A stretch of DNA of 64,000 bases from an uncultured Clostridia bacterium. GTDB lineage: Bacteria > Bacillota > Clostridia > Monoglobales > Monoglobaceae. Location: the NCBI GenBank assembly GCA_947631965.1, contig CANRNL010000013.1:1-64000 (forward strand), read 5' to 3'. The translations under genes and the position numbers were made by a program. This document shows, in pieces, positions 8,328-18,759 of the stretch (its first letter is position 1; the number at the start of each line of letters is the position of its first letter). The notes under the pieces were generated by a model that did not search any database, was not told where the DNA came from, and saw only the letters and a list, made by a program, of their open reading frames with translations.

Positions 8328-9524
8328 ATGTCGCTTAACGATACAACAGCTTCAAACAGACTTCATATAGCGATTTTCGGCAGGCGCAACAGCGGAAAAT
8401 CCTCACTTATCAACGCGATAACCAACCAGAATATCGCGCTTGTTTCGGATTTTGCCGGAACCACCACAGACCCCGTGTTCAAGGCTATGGAACTGCATCC
8501 GATAGGTCCGGTTATGTTTGTCGACACCGCAGGTTTTGACGACGACGGAGAACTCGGAGGAATGAGAGTTGAAAAAACGCGTAATATTATAGACAAGACG
8601 GATATTGCGGTTATGCTCTTCTCTGAAGGCGATTTAAGCTATGAAAAGGAGTGGCTCGCCGCTCTGCGCAAAAAAAACGTTCCTATTGTGGCGGCTGTCA
8701 GCAAGTCCGACCTTACGGATACCGCTCCTCTGCTGCAAAAAATACACGCCGAAACAAATCTTGAGCCAATCGCGTTCAGCTCGGTCACGGGCGACGGTCT
8801 TGCGGAAATCCGCGAGGCTATCGTAAGATGCGTTCCAGAAGATTACGGCGCGCTTTCGCTTACCGGAGATTATGTAAACGCGGGTGACGTGGTTCTGCTT
8901 ATTATGCCGCAGGACATTCAAGCGCCCAAGGGCAGACTTATTCTTCCTCAGGTACAAACTATAAGAGATTTGCTCGACAATAAATGTATTGTGATTTCGT
9001 CCACGGCGGATAATATGCAAGACGCGCTAAGCTCGCTGAAACAGCCGCCCGAGCTCATAATAACAGACTCGCAGTGCTTCGGATATGTGTATGAAAACAA
9101 GCCTTCCGAAAGCCGTCTCACCTCTTTTTCGGTTCTTATGGCGGCGTACAAATCGGATATAGGGGCATATATGGACGGCGCGGCGGCGATTGACAGGCTC
9201 ACCGAAAATTCGAGAGTGCTTATTGCCGAGGCGTGTACCCACGCGCCCCTCGCCGAGGATATAGGCAGGGTAAAAATACCCCGTGCGCTCAGGAAAAAAG
9301 TCGGCGAAGGGCTTAAAGTCGACATCGTTTCGGGAGTGGATTTTCCCAAGGACCTTACCGGATACGACCTGATAATCCACTGCGGCGGCTGTATGTTCAG
9401 CCGAAAATACCTGCTCTCCCGCGTAGAGGCGGCAAAGGCGCAGGGCGTGCCTATTACAAACTACGGTGTGGTACTGGCGAAACTAAACGGAATACTTGAC
9501 AAAATCGACATAAAATTGACATAG
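8328..9524 (+). CDS. hydF: [FeFe]-hydrogenase maturation GTPase HydF
   Basis: A 398-residue GTPase and scaffold for assembly of the 2Fe subcluster of the hydrogenase H-cluster. The N-terminal G domain has the P-loop GRRNSGKSS at 18-26, the switch-like GTTTDPV, DTAGF (G3) and SKSD (G4). The middle is a dimerisation domain, and the C-terminal cluster-binding domain includes HCGGCMFSRK, the His/CxxC ligand region of HydF. It lies directly after hydG. HydE, the third maturase, is not in the window, so it must be encoded elsewhere. Confidence 0.95.
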   Translation: MSLNDTTASNRLHIAIFGRRNSGKSSLINAITNQNIALVSDFAGTTTDPVFKAMELHPIGPVMFVDTAGFDDDGELGGMRVEKTRNIIDKTDIAVMLFSEGDLSYEKEWLAALRKKNVPIVAAVSKSDLTDTAPLLQKIHAETNLEPIAFSSVTGDGLAEIREAIVRCVPEDYGALSLTGDYVNAGDVVLLIMPQDIQAPKGRLILPQVQTIRDLLDNKCIVISSTADNMQDALSSLKQPPELIITDSQCFGYVYENKPSESRLTSFSVLMAAYKSDIGAYMDGAAAIDRLTENSRVLIAEACTHAPLAEDIGRVKIPRALRKKVGEGLKVDIVSGVDFPKDLTGYDLIIHCGGCMFSRKYLLSRVEAAKAQGVPITNYGVVLAKLNGILDKIDIKLT

Positions 9525-9546
9525 AGAAGTAAAAGAGGTGTTTTAA

Positions 9547-12075
9547 ATGGAGCTTTGTTCATTATGCAATAAAAATCCCGCCGTAATCTTTGTCGACGGC
9601 AAGGGATATTGTATGCCGTGCGCGGCGAAGCACAACATAGGCGGCAGCGGCGATATACTTAAAAAATTCGGACTAACCCCCGAAGCGCTCGAACCTATGA
9701 TTAGGTCGCTCGGAAATTCGGTTGACTTTTCGGAAATTATGAAAGAGGTCAGCGAAAGTATGCGCGAAAATATTTCAGACAGCATCGACGCGGGAGACAA
9801 TCAAGAGGAATTTCGTGAAAAGCTCATTGAAAGTATAGACAACGCCATGGAAACTATAAACAGCAGAATCGAGGACGCGCAAATCTCCTATCCCGACGGA
9901 GTTTTTGACGAGGAATACCCCGAAGAGGACGGTGACTTCGAGGATGCTGACGCCTCGGAGGACGGAAGCAACACTATGTATAATATATGCGCCTTTCCGA
10001 TAGGCAAGCTGGACGACGAAATAATCGAAAAGCTCTCCGAAGGCGACTTACATTCGGGGATAGACTATATAACAAATATGGTTTTCGGAGGCGCTCAGCC
10101 CGGCGGCAAAGACAGCGATTCATCAGAAAAGTCAAAGGACAAGAAGAAAGACAAACGCGAAAGAAAACAAAAGAGCGCGCTTGAAACGTATGCGACAAAT
10201 TTAAACGAAAAAGCCAAAAACGGCGAAATCGACCCCGTAATAGGGCGCGAACGCGAGATTACACGCGTAATTCATATTCTGACGCGCCGCACAAAGAACA
10301 ACCCCTGTCTTATAGGCGAACCCGGCGTGGGCAAAACTGCAATCGCCGAGGGTCTTGCCTTGAAAATAGCAAGCGGCGACGTACCGTGGCAGCTTGCCGA
10401 CGCTGAGCTTTATCTTCTCGATATGTCGGCTATGTTGGCGGGAACTCAATTCAGAGGTCAATTTGAAGCGCGTATGAAAAAGCTTATCGACGAGGTAATT
10501 AAATCCAAGAACATTATTCTCGTGATTGACGAAATCCACACCATCGCCTCGGCGGGCGATGCGGAGGGCGCGATGAACGCGGCAAATATATTAAAGCCCG
10601 CCCTGTCTCGCGGGGATATACGCGTAATAGGCGCGACCACGCTTGAGGAATACCGCAAATATATAGAAAAAGACGCGGCTCTGGAGCGGCGTTTTCAGTC
10701 CGTCCTTGTCGAAGAACCGTCAATCGACGAAACGGTTGAAATATTAAAAGGGCTGCGCAAGAACTATGAAAAATTTCACAATGTAATAATTCCGAGCGAA
10801 ATTCTGCGAACTGCGGCTGTGCTGTCAGAGCGATACATAACCGACAAGCTGCTTCCCGACAAAGCAATCGATGTGGTAGACGAAGCGGCGGCAAAGGCAA
10901 AGCTGGAGGACGACAAATTAAAAGTCATCATAGACTTAAAGCGCGAGCTTGAAGCGCTGCAAAGCGAGATTGACGGACTTTCAAGCGGCGAGGAACAGGA
11001 TTTTGAGCGCGCCGCCGATTTAAAGACGCAGGCGTGCCGACTCGAAAGCAAGTTAACCGAACTTTCCGAGCGATATACTCCTCCCTGTCTTACCGCGGAG
11101 GATATAGCGGCTGTAATTCAAAACCGCACCAATATACCCGTAAGCAGAATTTCGGAATACGAAAGCGGTCAGCTCATCGACCTTGAAGCGCGGCTCCATT
11201 CCCGCCTTATCGGGCAGGACGAAGCCGTGGACGCGGTCGCTCGCGCGATAAGGCGCAAACGCGCCGGAATAAGTCTGAAGCGACGACCTGTTTCGTTTAT
11301 TTTTGTAGGTCCGACCGGCGTGGGCAAGACCGAGCTTGTAAAGCAGATTGCGCGCGAGGTTTTCGACAGCGAGGACGCGCTGATACGTCTCGATATGTCC
11401 GAATTTATGGAGGCTCACTCCGTCTCAAAGCTGATAGGCTCGCCTCCCGGTTATGTCGGCTACGACGACGCGGGTCAGCTAACCGAAAAAATCAGGCGCA
11501 GACCTTACTCGGTGATTTTGCTCGACGAGATTGAAAAGGCGCACCCCGACGTTTTCAATATGCTGCTTCAAATCCTTGACGACGGAAAAATAACCGACAG
11601 CCACGGACGCACGGTATCATTTGAAAATACCATAATCATAATGACTTCGAACGCGGGGAGCAGCGAAAAGTCAAATATTGCCGGCTTCGGCGCCGACAGT
11701 ATGGGCGATGAACTGAAGATAGACCGCGCGTTAAAATCGCTTTTCAGACCCGAATTTTTAAACAGAGTGGACGAGACGGTTATATTCAAAAGGCTTGAAA
11801 GAGACGAGCTTCTGCAAATTATAGATTTGATGCTCGGAGATTTATACGGTGGACTTTCGGAAAAGGGCATTTCGCTCAAGGTTTCCGACGAGGCAAAAAA
11901 AGTCGTGCTTGAAAAGAGCTACAACCCGCAGTACGGAGCGCGTCCGATGCGCCGCTTTATAGAGCGCCATATCGAGGATAAGCTCGCACAGATGTTAATA
12001 GGCGGAGAACTGAAGGCGGGCGGCTCGGCTGAGGTCACGGCAGAGGGCGGAGAACTGCAAATCAAAGCGGTATAA
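9547..12075 (+). CDS. ClpE/ClpC-type AAA+ unfoldase with N-terminal zinc finger
   Basis: An 842-residue Clp/Hsp100 ATPase. The N terminus has a four-cysteine zinc finger (Cys4, Cys7, Cys22, Cys25) in place of a canonical Clp-N repeat domain, as in ClpE. Residues about 30-215 form an acidic, then Lys-rich linker ([10 protein letters not shown]). AAA domain 1 begins near 220, with Walker A GEPGVGKT near 257 and DEIHTI; a short coiled-coil middle domain follows at about 450-500. AAA domain 2 has Walker A GPTGVGKT near 588 and [13 protein letters not shown]. It probably hands damaged proteins to ClpP, which is not in the window. It starts 22 bases after hydF and is likely co-transcribed. No CtsR-type operator was noticed. 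Confidence 0.88.
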   Translation: MELCSLCNKNPAVIFVDGKGYCMPCAAKHNIGGSGDILKKFGLTPEALEPMIRSLGNSVDFSEIMKEVSESMRENISDSIDAGDNQEEFREKLIESIDNAMETINSRIEDAQISYPDGVFDEEYPEEDGDFEDADASEDGSNTMYNICAFPIGKLDDEIIEKLSEGDLHSGIDYITNMVFGGAQPGGKDSDSSEKSKDKKKDKRERKQKSALETYATNLNEKAKNGEIDPVIGREREITRVIHILTRRTKNNPCLIGEPGVGKTAIAEGLALKIASGDVPWQLADAELYLLDMSAMLAGTQFRGQFEARMKKLIDEVIKSKNIILVIDEIHTIASAGDAEGAMNAANILKPALSRGDIRVIGATTLEEYRKYIEKDAALERRFQSVLVEEPSIDETVEILKGLRKNYEKFHNVIIPSEILRTAAVLSERYITDKLLPDKAIDVVDEAAAKAKLEDDKLKVIIDLKRELEALQSEIDGLSSGEEQDFERAADLKTQACRLESKLTELSERYTPPCLTAEDIAAVIQNRTNIPVSRISEYESGQLIDLEARLHSRLIGQDEAVDAVARAIRRKRAGISLKRRPVSFIFVGPTGVGKTELVKQIAREVFDSEDALIRLDMSEFMEAHSVSKLIGSPPGYVGYDDAGQLTEKIRRRPYSVILLDEIEKAHPDVFNMLLQILDDGKITDSHGRTVSFENTIIIMTSNAGSSEKSNIAGFGADSMGDELKIDRALKSLFRPEFLNRVDETVIFKRLERDELLQIIDLMLGDLYGGLSEKGISLKVSDEAKKVVLEKSYNPQYGARPMRRFIERHIEDKLAQMLIGGELKAGGSAEVTAEGGELQIKAV

Positions 12076-12124
12076 GCTTCTCGCCGTATGCGTCCTCTTT
12101 ACTTTTAATATCGGTTTTCAAAGC

Positions 12125-12158
12125 AAAAGAGCGTATCACCTAGGTGATACGCTCTTTT
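12125..12158. terminator. Bidirectional terminator between clp gene and aldolase gene
   Basis: A perfect palindrome with arms AAAAGAGCGTATCACC and GGTGATACGCTCTTTT around a central TA, with A- and T-runs at either end. It serves the two convergent genes. Confidence 0.9.
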
Positions 12159-12175
12159 AAATATCGTTTTATTTA

Positions 12176-12826
12176 TTACTGCTTGGGTACTGTCGCCCAG
12201 TCCTTATCGAATTTCGCAATACCTATATCGGTAAGGGGATGATTGAGCATCTGCATAATTACGCCGTAGGGAACGGTCGCTATGTCGCAGCCCATTCTCG
12301 CCGCCTCGATTACATGGATGGGATTTCTTATCGAAGCCGCAATGATTTCGGTCTTAATATCGGGGTCGTTGGCAAATACGTCAACTATTTCCTCAATAAG
12401 CCTGAGTCCGTCGGTGCCTACGTCGTCAAGTCTGCCGAGGAACGGGCTTACATATGTAGCGCCCGCCTTTGCCGCAAGCAAAGCCTGAGCCGCCGAGAAT
12501 ATAAGCGTTACATTCGTCTTGATTCCTAGAGCGGTCATCTTCTTGCATGCCATAAGACCTTCCTTGTTGAACGGTATTTTGATAATGATATTCTTGTGAA
12601 TTTTGGTCAGCGGAATAGCCTGCTCTACCATTTCATCGGGGTCCTTTGCGGTAACTTCCGCGCTTATCGGGCCGTCCACAATTCCGGTTATCTCCTTTAC
12701 CACATCTTCAAATTTTCTTCCCGACTTTGCGATAAGCGACGGGTTTGTGGTAACGCCGCAAATTACGCCCATATCGTTGACTTCTCTTATCTCGTCAACT
12801 ATGGCTGTGTCAATAAAGAGTTTCAT
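12176..12826 (-). CDS. fsa: Small transaldolase / fructose-6-phosphate aldolase-like (TalC/Fsa)
   Basis: A 216-residue class I aldolase of the short transaldolase subfamily, about two thirds the length of classical transaldolases. It begins MKLFIDTA and has the GVTTNPSL motif at 24-31; the Schiff-base Lys83 lies in [11 protein letters not shown]. The C-terminal [22 protein letters not shown] is typical. It could act as a transaldolase in the non-oxidative pentose phosphate route or as a fructose-6-phosphate aldolase; sequence alone does not settle this. It is single-cistron on the minus strand and ends against a bidirectional terminator. Confidence 0.9.
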   Translation of the reverse strand: MKLFIDTAIVDEIREVNDMGVICGVTTNPSLIAKSGRKFEDVVKEITGIVDGPISAEVTAKDPDEMVEQAIPLTKIHKNIIIKIPFNKEGLMACKKMTALGIKTNVTLIFSAAQALLAAKAGATYVSPFLGRLDDVGTDGLRLIEEIVDVFANDPDIKTEIIAASIRNPIHVIEAARMGCDIATVPYGVIMQMLNHPLTDIGIAKFDKDWATVPKQ

Positions 12827-12880
12827 AATAACATTTCTCCTTTTATATAAATTTTATTTTTTTCGTTTTTAATAAGACTT

Positions 12881-14254
12881 TCAGCCGCTTAGCCGCTCAC
12901 GGCAAAGCGCTATTGCACGCCGTACCGTATCGGCGGCGGGTCCTCCGATAAGCTTTCTCTGATTTACACAGGTTTCAAGCGAAATAGCCTCGTAAATATC
13001 CTCCTCAAACAGAGGCGAAAACGAGTGAAGCTCATCAAGCGACAGGTCCTCGATAACTGTATTGTTACTAATGCAATACGCCACCATACGTCCCGAAACC
13101 GCGTGCGCATCGCGGAACGGAAGTCCGTGCTTTACGAGATAGTCCGCAACGTCTGTTGCGTTCGTAAAGCCGCGCGCAGCGCCGGAGCGCATATTTTCTT
13201 TGTTTATCTTCATTGTGGCAAGCATTTTTGAAAACACAGGCAAACACATTTTAACCGTGTCCACACTGTCGAAAATCTGCTCCTTGTCCTCCTGCATATC
13301 CTTGTTATACGCAAGCGGTATGCCTTTCATAACCGTGAGAAGTCCGATAAGCGAACCGTAGACGCGCCCCGTCTTTCCGCGAGCAAGCTCCGCCACGTCG
13401 GGATTTTTCTTCTGCGGCATAATGCTCGAACCCGTAGAATATGCGTCGTCAAGCTCAACAAATCCAAACTCGTTGGAGCTCCACAGGATTATCTCCTCCG
13501 AAAAGCGGCTGAGGTGCATCATAATCAAAGATAAATCAAACGCCAGTTCAAGGACAAAATCCCTGTCCGAAACGCCGTCGAGACTGTTGAGCGTCACTCG
13601 GTCAAAACCCAGCTTTTGGGCGACAAACTCACGGTCGAGGTCATATGTCGTTCCCGCGAGAGCGCCGCTTCCAAGCGGCATCACGTTCATTCGTCGGCGG
13701 CAGTCGGCAAGACGTTCGCCATCCCGCGAAAACATTTCAAAATACGCCATAACGTGATGCGCGAACGTGATAGGCTGCGCCTTTTGCAAATGCGTATAGC
13801 CCGGCATAACAGTTTCGACGTTCTCCTCGGCTATATCCAAAAGTGTGGTTTTAAGCTCGGTGAGCTGTTTTAAAATCTCGTCTGTCTCGGAACGGAGATA
13901 CATTCTTATGTCAAGCGCAACCTGGTCGTTCCGGCTGCGCCCCGTGTGCAGTTTTTTCCCGACGTCGCCTATTCTGGAAATCAAAATTGTTTCGACATTC
14001 ATATGAATGTCCTCCGCGTCGGTTGCAAAATCAACCTTTCCGTCCTCAATGTCGTGAAGAATTTCTCCGAGCGTCTTTACAATCAGATTTGCGTCCTCTT
14101 GGGGGATAATTCCCTGCCTGCCGAGCATTTCGGCGTGAGCGCAGCTTCCCTCAATGTCCTGCCTGTACATACGCGCGTCAAATCTTACGGATGAATTAAA
14201 ATCGTCAACAAGCGCATCGGTCGACTTGCTGAAACGTCCTCCCCAGAGCTTCAT
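12881..14254 (-). CDS. argH: Argininosuccinate lyase
   Basis: A 457-residue enzyme of the fumarase/aspartase superfamily that splits argininosuccinate into arginine and fumarate. The start [10 protein letters not shown], the [10 protein letters not shown] segment with substrate-binding residues, [14 protein letters not shown] with the catalytic His, and the signature loop [12 protein letters not shown] with the catalytic Ser are intact. Length is typical. It follows argG on the same strand with a gap of about 55 bases, so the last two steps of arginine biosynthesis are probably co-transcribed. Confidence 0.97.
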   Translation of the reverse strand: MKLWGGRFSKSTDALVDDFNSSVRFDARMYRQDIEGSCAHAEMLGRQGIIPQEDANLIVKTLGEILHDIEDGKVDFATDAEDIHMNVETILISRIGDVGKKLHTGRSRNDQVALDIRMYLRSETDEILKQLTELKTTLLDIAEENVETVMPGYTHLQKAQPITFAHHVMAYFEMFSRDGERLADCRRRMNVMPLGSGALAGTTYDLDREFVAQKLGFDRVTLNSLDGVSDRDFVLELAFDLSLIMMHLSRFSEEIILWSSNEFGFVELDDAYSTGSSIMPQKKNPDVAELARGKTGRVYGSLIGLLTVMKGIPLAYNKDMQEDKEQIFDSVDTVKMCLPVFSKMLATMKINKENMRSGAARGFTNATDVADYLVKHGLPFRDAHAVSGRMVAYCISNNTVIEDLSLDELHSFSPLFEEDIYEAISLETCVNQRKLIGGPAADTVRRAIALCRERLSG

Positions 14255-14309
14255 AACCTATATCCTTTCCAAAGTTTCCGATTCCGAAATTCAAAGCTTT
14301 AAGCGGAAA

Positions 14310-15527
14310 TTACTTGTTTCCTCGGTTTTTCTCCATAAGAGCGCGAACCTTGAGCGGAAGTCCGAACAGGTTTATAAAGCCCTCCGCGTCCTTATGGCTG
14401 TAAAGCTCGTGGCTGTCGCCGAAGCTTGCTATATCCTCATTGTAGAGCGAATAAGGCGACCTTGCGCCGGCGGGCGTGCAGGATCCTTTATAGAGCTTTA
14501 ATCTTACCTCGCCCGTAACATTTTTATCCATTTCGTCATACATTGCGCTCATCGCCTCGCGGAGCGGAGTAAACCACTTTCCGTCGTAAACAAGCTGAGA
14601 GAACTGTGTCTGGCTCATTCTCTTGAACGCCTGCGTGTCGCGGTCGAGGCAAAGATATTCAAGCTCCGCGATTGCGGTATACAAAATCGTTCCTCCCGGA
14701 GTTTCATATACGCCGCGGCTCTTCATTCCAACCAGTCTATCCTCGCAGATGTCGGCAATTCCTACGCCGTTCGCGCCGCCAAGCTCGTTGAGCTTTTCAA
14801 CCAGCGGGCGGGGCTCCATTTTAACGCCGTCTACCGAAACGGGCTCGCCCGCTTCAAAGCCTATCGTTACATAGGTCGGTTCGTCGGGCGCTTTTTCGGG
14901 AGACACGCCGAGCTTTAAAAGACTGTCAAGTTGAGGCTCGTTCCACGGGTCCTCCAAATCCATACCCTCGTGGCTGATATGCCAAATATTCCTGTCGCGG
15001 GAATAAAGCTCCTTTTTGGTCACGGGAATCTCGATTCCGTGAGCCTCGGCATAGTCAACCGCGTCCTCGCGGGATTTTATATCCCAAATTCTCCACGGAG
15101 CTATAATTTTAAGCGTGGGGTCAAGCGCCTTTATCGCAAGCTCAAAGCGCACCTGGTCGTTACCCTTTCCGGTCGCGCCGTGACAGATTGCCGCCGCGCC
15201 TTCCTTATGCGCTATCTCAACAAGCCTTTTCGCGATAACGGGGCGTGCGTGAGACGTTCCCAAAAGGTACTTGCCCTCATACATCGCGCCCGATTTAAGC
15301 GTCGGGAATATGTAATTTTTAACATAATCGTCGCGCAAATCCTCTATATAGCATTTGAGAGCGCCCGAACGCTTTGCGCGTTCCTCAAGACCGTCGGTCT
15401 CCTTGCCCTGTCCGACGTCGCCGCATACGCACACCACGTCATAACCATAATTTTCTTTCAGCCAGCTTATGATAATCGAAGTATCAAGACCGCCCGAATA
15501 AGCCAAAACAACCTTTTCTTTTGCCAT
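14310..15527 (-). CDS. argG: Argininosuccinate synthase
   Basis: A 405-residue ATP-dependent ligase joining citrulline and aspartate. The N-terminal PP-loop AYSGGLDTS is at about 8-16, [13 protein letters not shown] binds citrulline and aspartate, and [13 protein letters not shown] lies in the synthetase domain. The start at 15527 ([13 protein letters not shown]) is chosen because AGGAG lies upstream at proper spacing; nine extra in-frame residues upstream are unlikely. It is the first gene of an argG-argH operon with its own promoter. No ARG-box or T-box was recognised in the short leader. Confidence 0.97.
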   Translation of the reverse strand: MAKEKVVLAYSGGLDTSIIISWLKENYGYDVVCVCGDVGQGKETDGLEERAKRSGALKCYIEDLRDDYVKNYIFPTLKSGAMYEGKYLLGTSHARPVIAKRLVEIAHKEGAAAICHGATGKGNDQVRFELAIKALDPTLKIIAPWRIWDIKSREDAVDYAEAHGIEIPVTKKELYSRDRNIWHISHEGMDLEDPWNEPQLDSLLKLGVSPEKAPDEPTYVTIGFEAGEPVSVDGVKMEPRPLVEKLNELGGANGVGIADICEDRLVGMKSRGVYETPGGTILYTAIAELEYLCLDRDTQAFKRMSQTQFSQLVYDGKWFTPLREAMSAMYDEMDKNVTGEVRLKLYKGSCTPAGARSPYSLYNEDIASFGDSHELYSHKDAEGFINLFGLPLKVRALMEKNRGNK

Positions 15528-15568
15528 CACAAAAACTCCTTTTTTAAATTCCATAATATTCTCAAATA

Positions 15569-15597
15569 ATCATACCACATTGTTATTTATTTTTCAA
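15569..15597 (-). promoter_or_regulatory. Promoter of argG-argH
   Basis: On the minus strand, TTGAAA (15597-15592) and TATGAT (15574-15569) are spaced by 17 bases, about 40 bases before the argG ATG. Confidence 0.65.
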
Positions 15598-15633
15598 TAT
15601 TTAATTTTGATTTTATATAAAACAATTAAAATA

Positions 15634-15662
15634 TTGCATTTATGGAAAAAGTTTGATAAAAT
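15634..15662 (+). promoter_or_regulatory. Promoter of the ankyrin-GH43 gene
   Basis: TTGCAT (15634-15639) and TAAAAT (15657-15662) are separated by 17 bases, about 35 bases upstream of the start codon. It is divergent from the argG promoter. Confidence 0.65.
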
Positions 15663-15697
15663 AGTTTTATTATCAGAATTTTAAAGGGGTTTTTAAA

Positions 15698-17608
15698 ATG
15701 AGCGAGATTATAGAGCTTATCAAAAAGCGTGATTTAGACGGTATAAAAGCCGTTATCAATAAAAATTCGGGCGCGATACGCGACGAGGATGAAAACGGTG
15801 TACCCGCCGCCTTCCATATGGTAAAGACGGGCGACATCAACTTTGTCCGCTATCTCGTCGAGTACACCTTTGCGAGCTTTAACGTCGGCGACAAAAATCA
15901 CCGCTCCATACTCCACGAGGCGGTGCTTACAGGAAACCTTGAGTGTGTCAAATACATAGTCGAGCGCGTCGGTATGTCGCCGTGTATGGGCGACAAAGAC
16001 CTCGTTACGCCGTTTCAGCTTGCGCACGACAACGGTTTTTCGGACATAGAAAAATATTTTGAAAAGGTTGTCGGCGCAAAGTATGAGGATATGTACCAAA
16101 ATCCCGTAAGACGCGGATTTTACGCAGACCCCTCGATAATAAGAGTCGGAGAGGACTACTATATGGTAAATTCCTCTTTCATATTCTTCCCCTGCATCCC
16201 CATTTCGCACTCTAAAGACCTCGTGCATTGGGAGACGATAGGAAACGCCATAACAAACCCCGACTGGGCGCACCTTGACGGCTTGGAGGGCGGCAGAGGC
16301 TACTGGGCTCCCGACATTTCGTATTACAAGGGCAGATTTTATATAACGGCAACCCTCCGAAACAACGACGATATGCCTATCAAGCGCAGACAAATCGTGG
16401 TTTCGTCCGACAAGCCCGAAGGTCCGTACTCCGAGCCCGTTTTCATTGACGAGGACGGAATAGACCCGTCAATATTCACCGACGTGGACGGCAGACGCTA
16501 TATGCTTTTAAACCGCGGCGCGAGAATTTTTGAGCTGAGCGAGGACGCGACGCGCAAAATCTCGGAGCCGAAGCTTCTGTACTACGGCACGAACAAGCGC
16601 GCGCCCGAGGGTCCGCATCTGCTCTACAAGGACGGCTACTATTACCTCTTTGAAGCGGAGGGCGGCACCGGCGTAAACCATCAGATAACCGTTTCCCGAA
16701 GCAAAACGCTTATGGGACTTTACGAGCCGTGTCCTTACAATCCGATAATGACCGAGCGCGACCAAAGCGCGCCCATAACCTGCTGCGGACACGGAAAACC
16801 GGTTCAGACGCAAAACGGCGAGTGGTACATCGTCTATCTTTGCAACAGATTTTTGGACGGAAAATACGGTATGCTCGGACGCGAAACCTGTCTTGACCCG
16901 ATAACCTGGACGCCCGACGGCTGGCCTGTTGTAAACGGGCTTCAAGGACCGAGCGCGCTTCAGAAACGCCCGAATTTACCGGTATCAAAGCCTAAAGCGG
17001 GCGCGGGATTTGACGGATTTGACGGCGACACTCTAAAGCCTCAATGGGTATTTGTCGGAACTCCGGAAAAGGGCGGTATAAAAATTTCGGACAGCCGTCT
17101 CTATATAAAAGGCTCCCGACTGCCGCTCAGCGACAAAAACGCGTCCAACGTAATCGTTCAGCGCCAGCCCGACTTTAAATTTGACGCAATATGCAAGATA
17201 GATTTGCTCCCCACGCTCAGCGGCGAACAAAACTACGGTCTTACGGGCTATTATGATGAATATACGTTTTTCACCTACGGAGTTTACAAGAGCGAAAAAG
17301 GCTACTCGCTAAAATTGTTTGAAAAAGTTGATGAGGACGAGAAAATCTCCTGCACCGCCGAAATACCCGAAACTGCCGAGGCTCTGTATCTCAAAGTGCT
17401 GACCGACGGGCTTAAACGCACGTTTCTTTACAGTACGGACGGAGAAAATTACACCGAACTTTACACTGCGGAAAACGTTTACTACCTCTGCTCGCAGGCT
17501 ATAAACAAAGGCAAGCGTTTCACGGGTGCGATGATTGGAATGTATGCCTACGGCGGCACGGAAAACGAGCTTCACGCTCCGTTTGACAGCTTTGAGTGTA
17601 TATATTAA
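15698..17608 (+). CDS. Ankyrin-repeat / GH43 glycoside hydrolase fusion, cytoplasmic
   Basis: A 636-residue protein with an unusual order of domains. Residues 1-125 resemble ankyrin repeats, for example NGVPAAFHMVKTGDINFVRYL and HRSILHEAVLTGNLECVKYI units of about 33 residues. Residues about 135-430 are a five-bladed GH43 propeller: catalytic base Asp144 in YADPSIIRVGEDYYM, second Asp in GIDPSIFTDVDG, general acid Glu in APEGPHLLYKDGYYY. Residues 430-636 form a beta-sandwich of the kind that follows GH43 xylosidase/arabinofuranosidase domains. There is no signal peptide, so it should act in the cytoplasm on imported oligosaccharides such as xylo- or arabino-oligomers; exact substrate unknown. 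The ankyrin part may mediate protein contact. It precedes ruvC by 19 bases. Confidence 0.85.
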   Translation: MSEIIELIKKRDLDGIKAVINKNSGAIRDEDENGVPAAFHMVKTGDINFVRYLVEYTFASFNVGDKNHRSILHEAVLTGNLECVKYIVERVGMSPCMGDKDLVTPFQLAHDNGFSDIEKYFEKVVGAKYEDMYQNPVRRGFYADPSIIRVGEDYYMVNSSFIFFPCIPISHSKDLVHWETIGNAITNPDWAHLDGLEGGRGYWAPDISYYKGRFYITATLRNNDDMPIKRRQIVVSSDKPEGPYSEPVFIDEDGIDPSIFTDVDGRRYMLLNRGARIFELSEDATRKISEPKLLYYGTNKRAPEGPHLLYKDGYYYLFEAEGGTGVNHQITVSRSKTLMGLYEPCPYNPIMTERDQSAPITCCGHGKPVQTQNGEWYIVYLCNRFLDGKYGMLGRETCLDPITWTPDGWPVVNGLQGPSALQKRPNLPVSKPKAGAGFDGFDGDTLKPQWVFVGTPEKGGIKISDSRLYIKGSRLPLSDKNASNVIVQRQPDFKFDAICKIDLLPTLSGEQNYGLTGYYDEYTFFTYGVYKSEKGYSLKLFEKVDEDEKISCTAEIPETAEALYLKVLTDGLKRTFLYSTDGENYTELYTAENVYYLCSQAINKGKRFTGAMIGMYAYGGTENELHAPFDSFECIY

Positions 17609-17627
17609 ATATTTCGGAGAAGCAATT

Positions 17628-18095
17628 ATGCGAATTTTGGGAATAGACCCCGGCTTTGCGATAGTCGGCTACGGTATAATAGAATATACCGGCAGCAAAT
17701 TCAAGGTTTTGCACTATGGCGCGATAACCACGCAGGCGGGCGAAAATATTTTTGACAGACTGAAAAAAATTCACGACGATTTGAATGAAATAATCGAGCA
17801 TTTCAAACCCGACGTTATGGCGATAGAAGATCTTTTCTTCAACAGCAACCAAAAGACGGCGATAAACGTGGCGCAGGCGCGCGGCGTGCTTGTGCTTGCC
17901 GCGATGAACGCGGGCGTGAAAATATTTGAGTACACGCCTCTCCAGGTGAAGCAGGCGGTCACGGGGTACGGACGCGCGGACAAAAATCAGGTGCAGCAGA
18001 TGGTAAAGCTCCTGCTCTCGCTCGACAAGGTCCCCAAGCCCGACGATACCGCGGACGCTCTCGCTCTCGCCATCTGCTGCGCGCACAGCACATAG
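17628..18095 (+). CDS. ruvC: Holliday junction resolvase RuvC
   Basis: A 155-residue endonuclease that cuts Holliday junctions delivered by RuvAB. Acidic active-site residues are visible: Asp7 in GIDPG, Glu in MAIEDLFF near 66, and the C-terminal DDTADALALA pair. Length is slightly short but complete. The start at 17628 has a CGGAGAAGC ribosome binding site and gives the standard MRILGIDPG opening; an upstream in-frame extension lies inside the GH43 gene. ruvA and ruvB follow on the same strand. Confidence 0.96.
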   Translation: MRILGIDPGFAIVGYGIIEYTGSKFKVLHYGAITTQAGENIFDRLKKIHDDLNEIIEHFKPDVMAIEDLFFNSNQKTAINVAQARGVLVLAAMNAGVKIFEYTPLQVKQAVTGYGRADKNQVQQMVKLLLSLDKVPKPDDTADALALAICCAHST

Positions 18096-18144
18096 AAGCG
18101 ATGAATAAATAACGAAAATTTGCGCCAAAACGGAGGTTAACAAC

Positions 18145-18744
18145 GTGTTCTACTATATTTCGGGAACTCTCGTACACAAGACCGAGCAATTTGCGGTAAT
18201 AGACGCGGGCGGAGTTGGTTATAAAATCTACTCAACCGCGCCGTCTTTAAATGCTCTCGGAGAGATAGGTTCACAGGAGAAAATGTATACTTATCTCCGC
18301 GTGGGCGAGGATTTTATGGACATATACGGCTTTGCGTCGCTTGAAGAGCTTAATATATTCGAAATGCTGCTCGGCGTTTCGGGTGTGGGCGGCAAGGGCG
18401 CGCTCAGCATTTTGTCGACCGTTTCGCCATCAAAGTTCGCCCTTGCGATAATATCGGGCGACGTTGGCACAATAAAAGCCGCGCAGGGAGTGGGTCCCAA
18501 GCTCGCTCAAAGAATAATTTTGGAGCTAAAAGACAAATTCAAGAACATAGATTTATCGGACATAGGCGGAGACGCTCTGGCAAGCGGCGCGGACATTGTA
18601 TCGGGCGACGAGAGCGAAGCCGTCGAAGCGCTTATGGTACTCGGCTACTCGCCTCAGGAAGCCAAAAAAGCGCTTTCTGGCGCGGACAGCGGTCTATCGG
18701 TCGAGGACAGGATAAAGTACGCGCTTAAAAATTTGATGAGATGA
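18145..18744 (+). CDS. ruvA: Holliday junction branch migration protein RuvA
   Basis: A 199-residue tetrameric junction-binding protein. The OB-fold domain starts MFYYISGTL, the helix-hairpin-helix region contains LLGVSGVGGKGALSIL and AQGVGPKLAQRIILEL, and the C-terminal domain III (LMVLGYSPQEAKKAL) contacts RuvB. The start codon is GTG with a GGAGG upstream. ruvB begins 15 bases downstream. Confidence 0.96.
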   Translation: MFYYISGTLVHKTEQFAVIDAGGVGYKIYSTAPSLNALGEIGSQEKMYTYLRVGEDFMDIYGFASLEELNIFEMLLGVSGVGGKGALSILSTVSPSKFALAIISGDVGTIKAAQGVGPKLAQRIILELKDKFKNIDLSDIGGDALASGADIVSGDESEAVEALMVLGYSPQEAKKALSGADSGLSVEDRIKYALKNLMR

Positions 18745-18759
18745 GAGGTGACCTGATAT

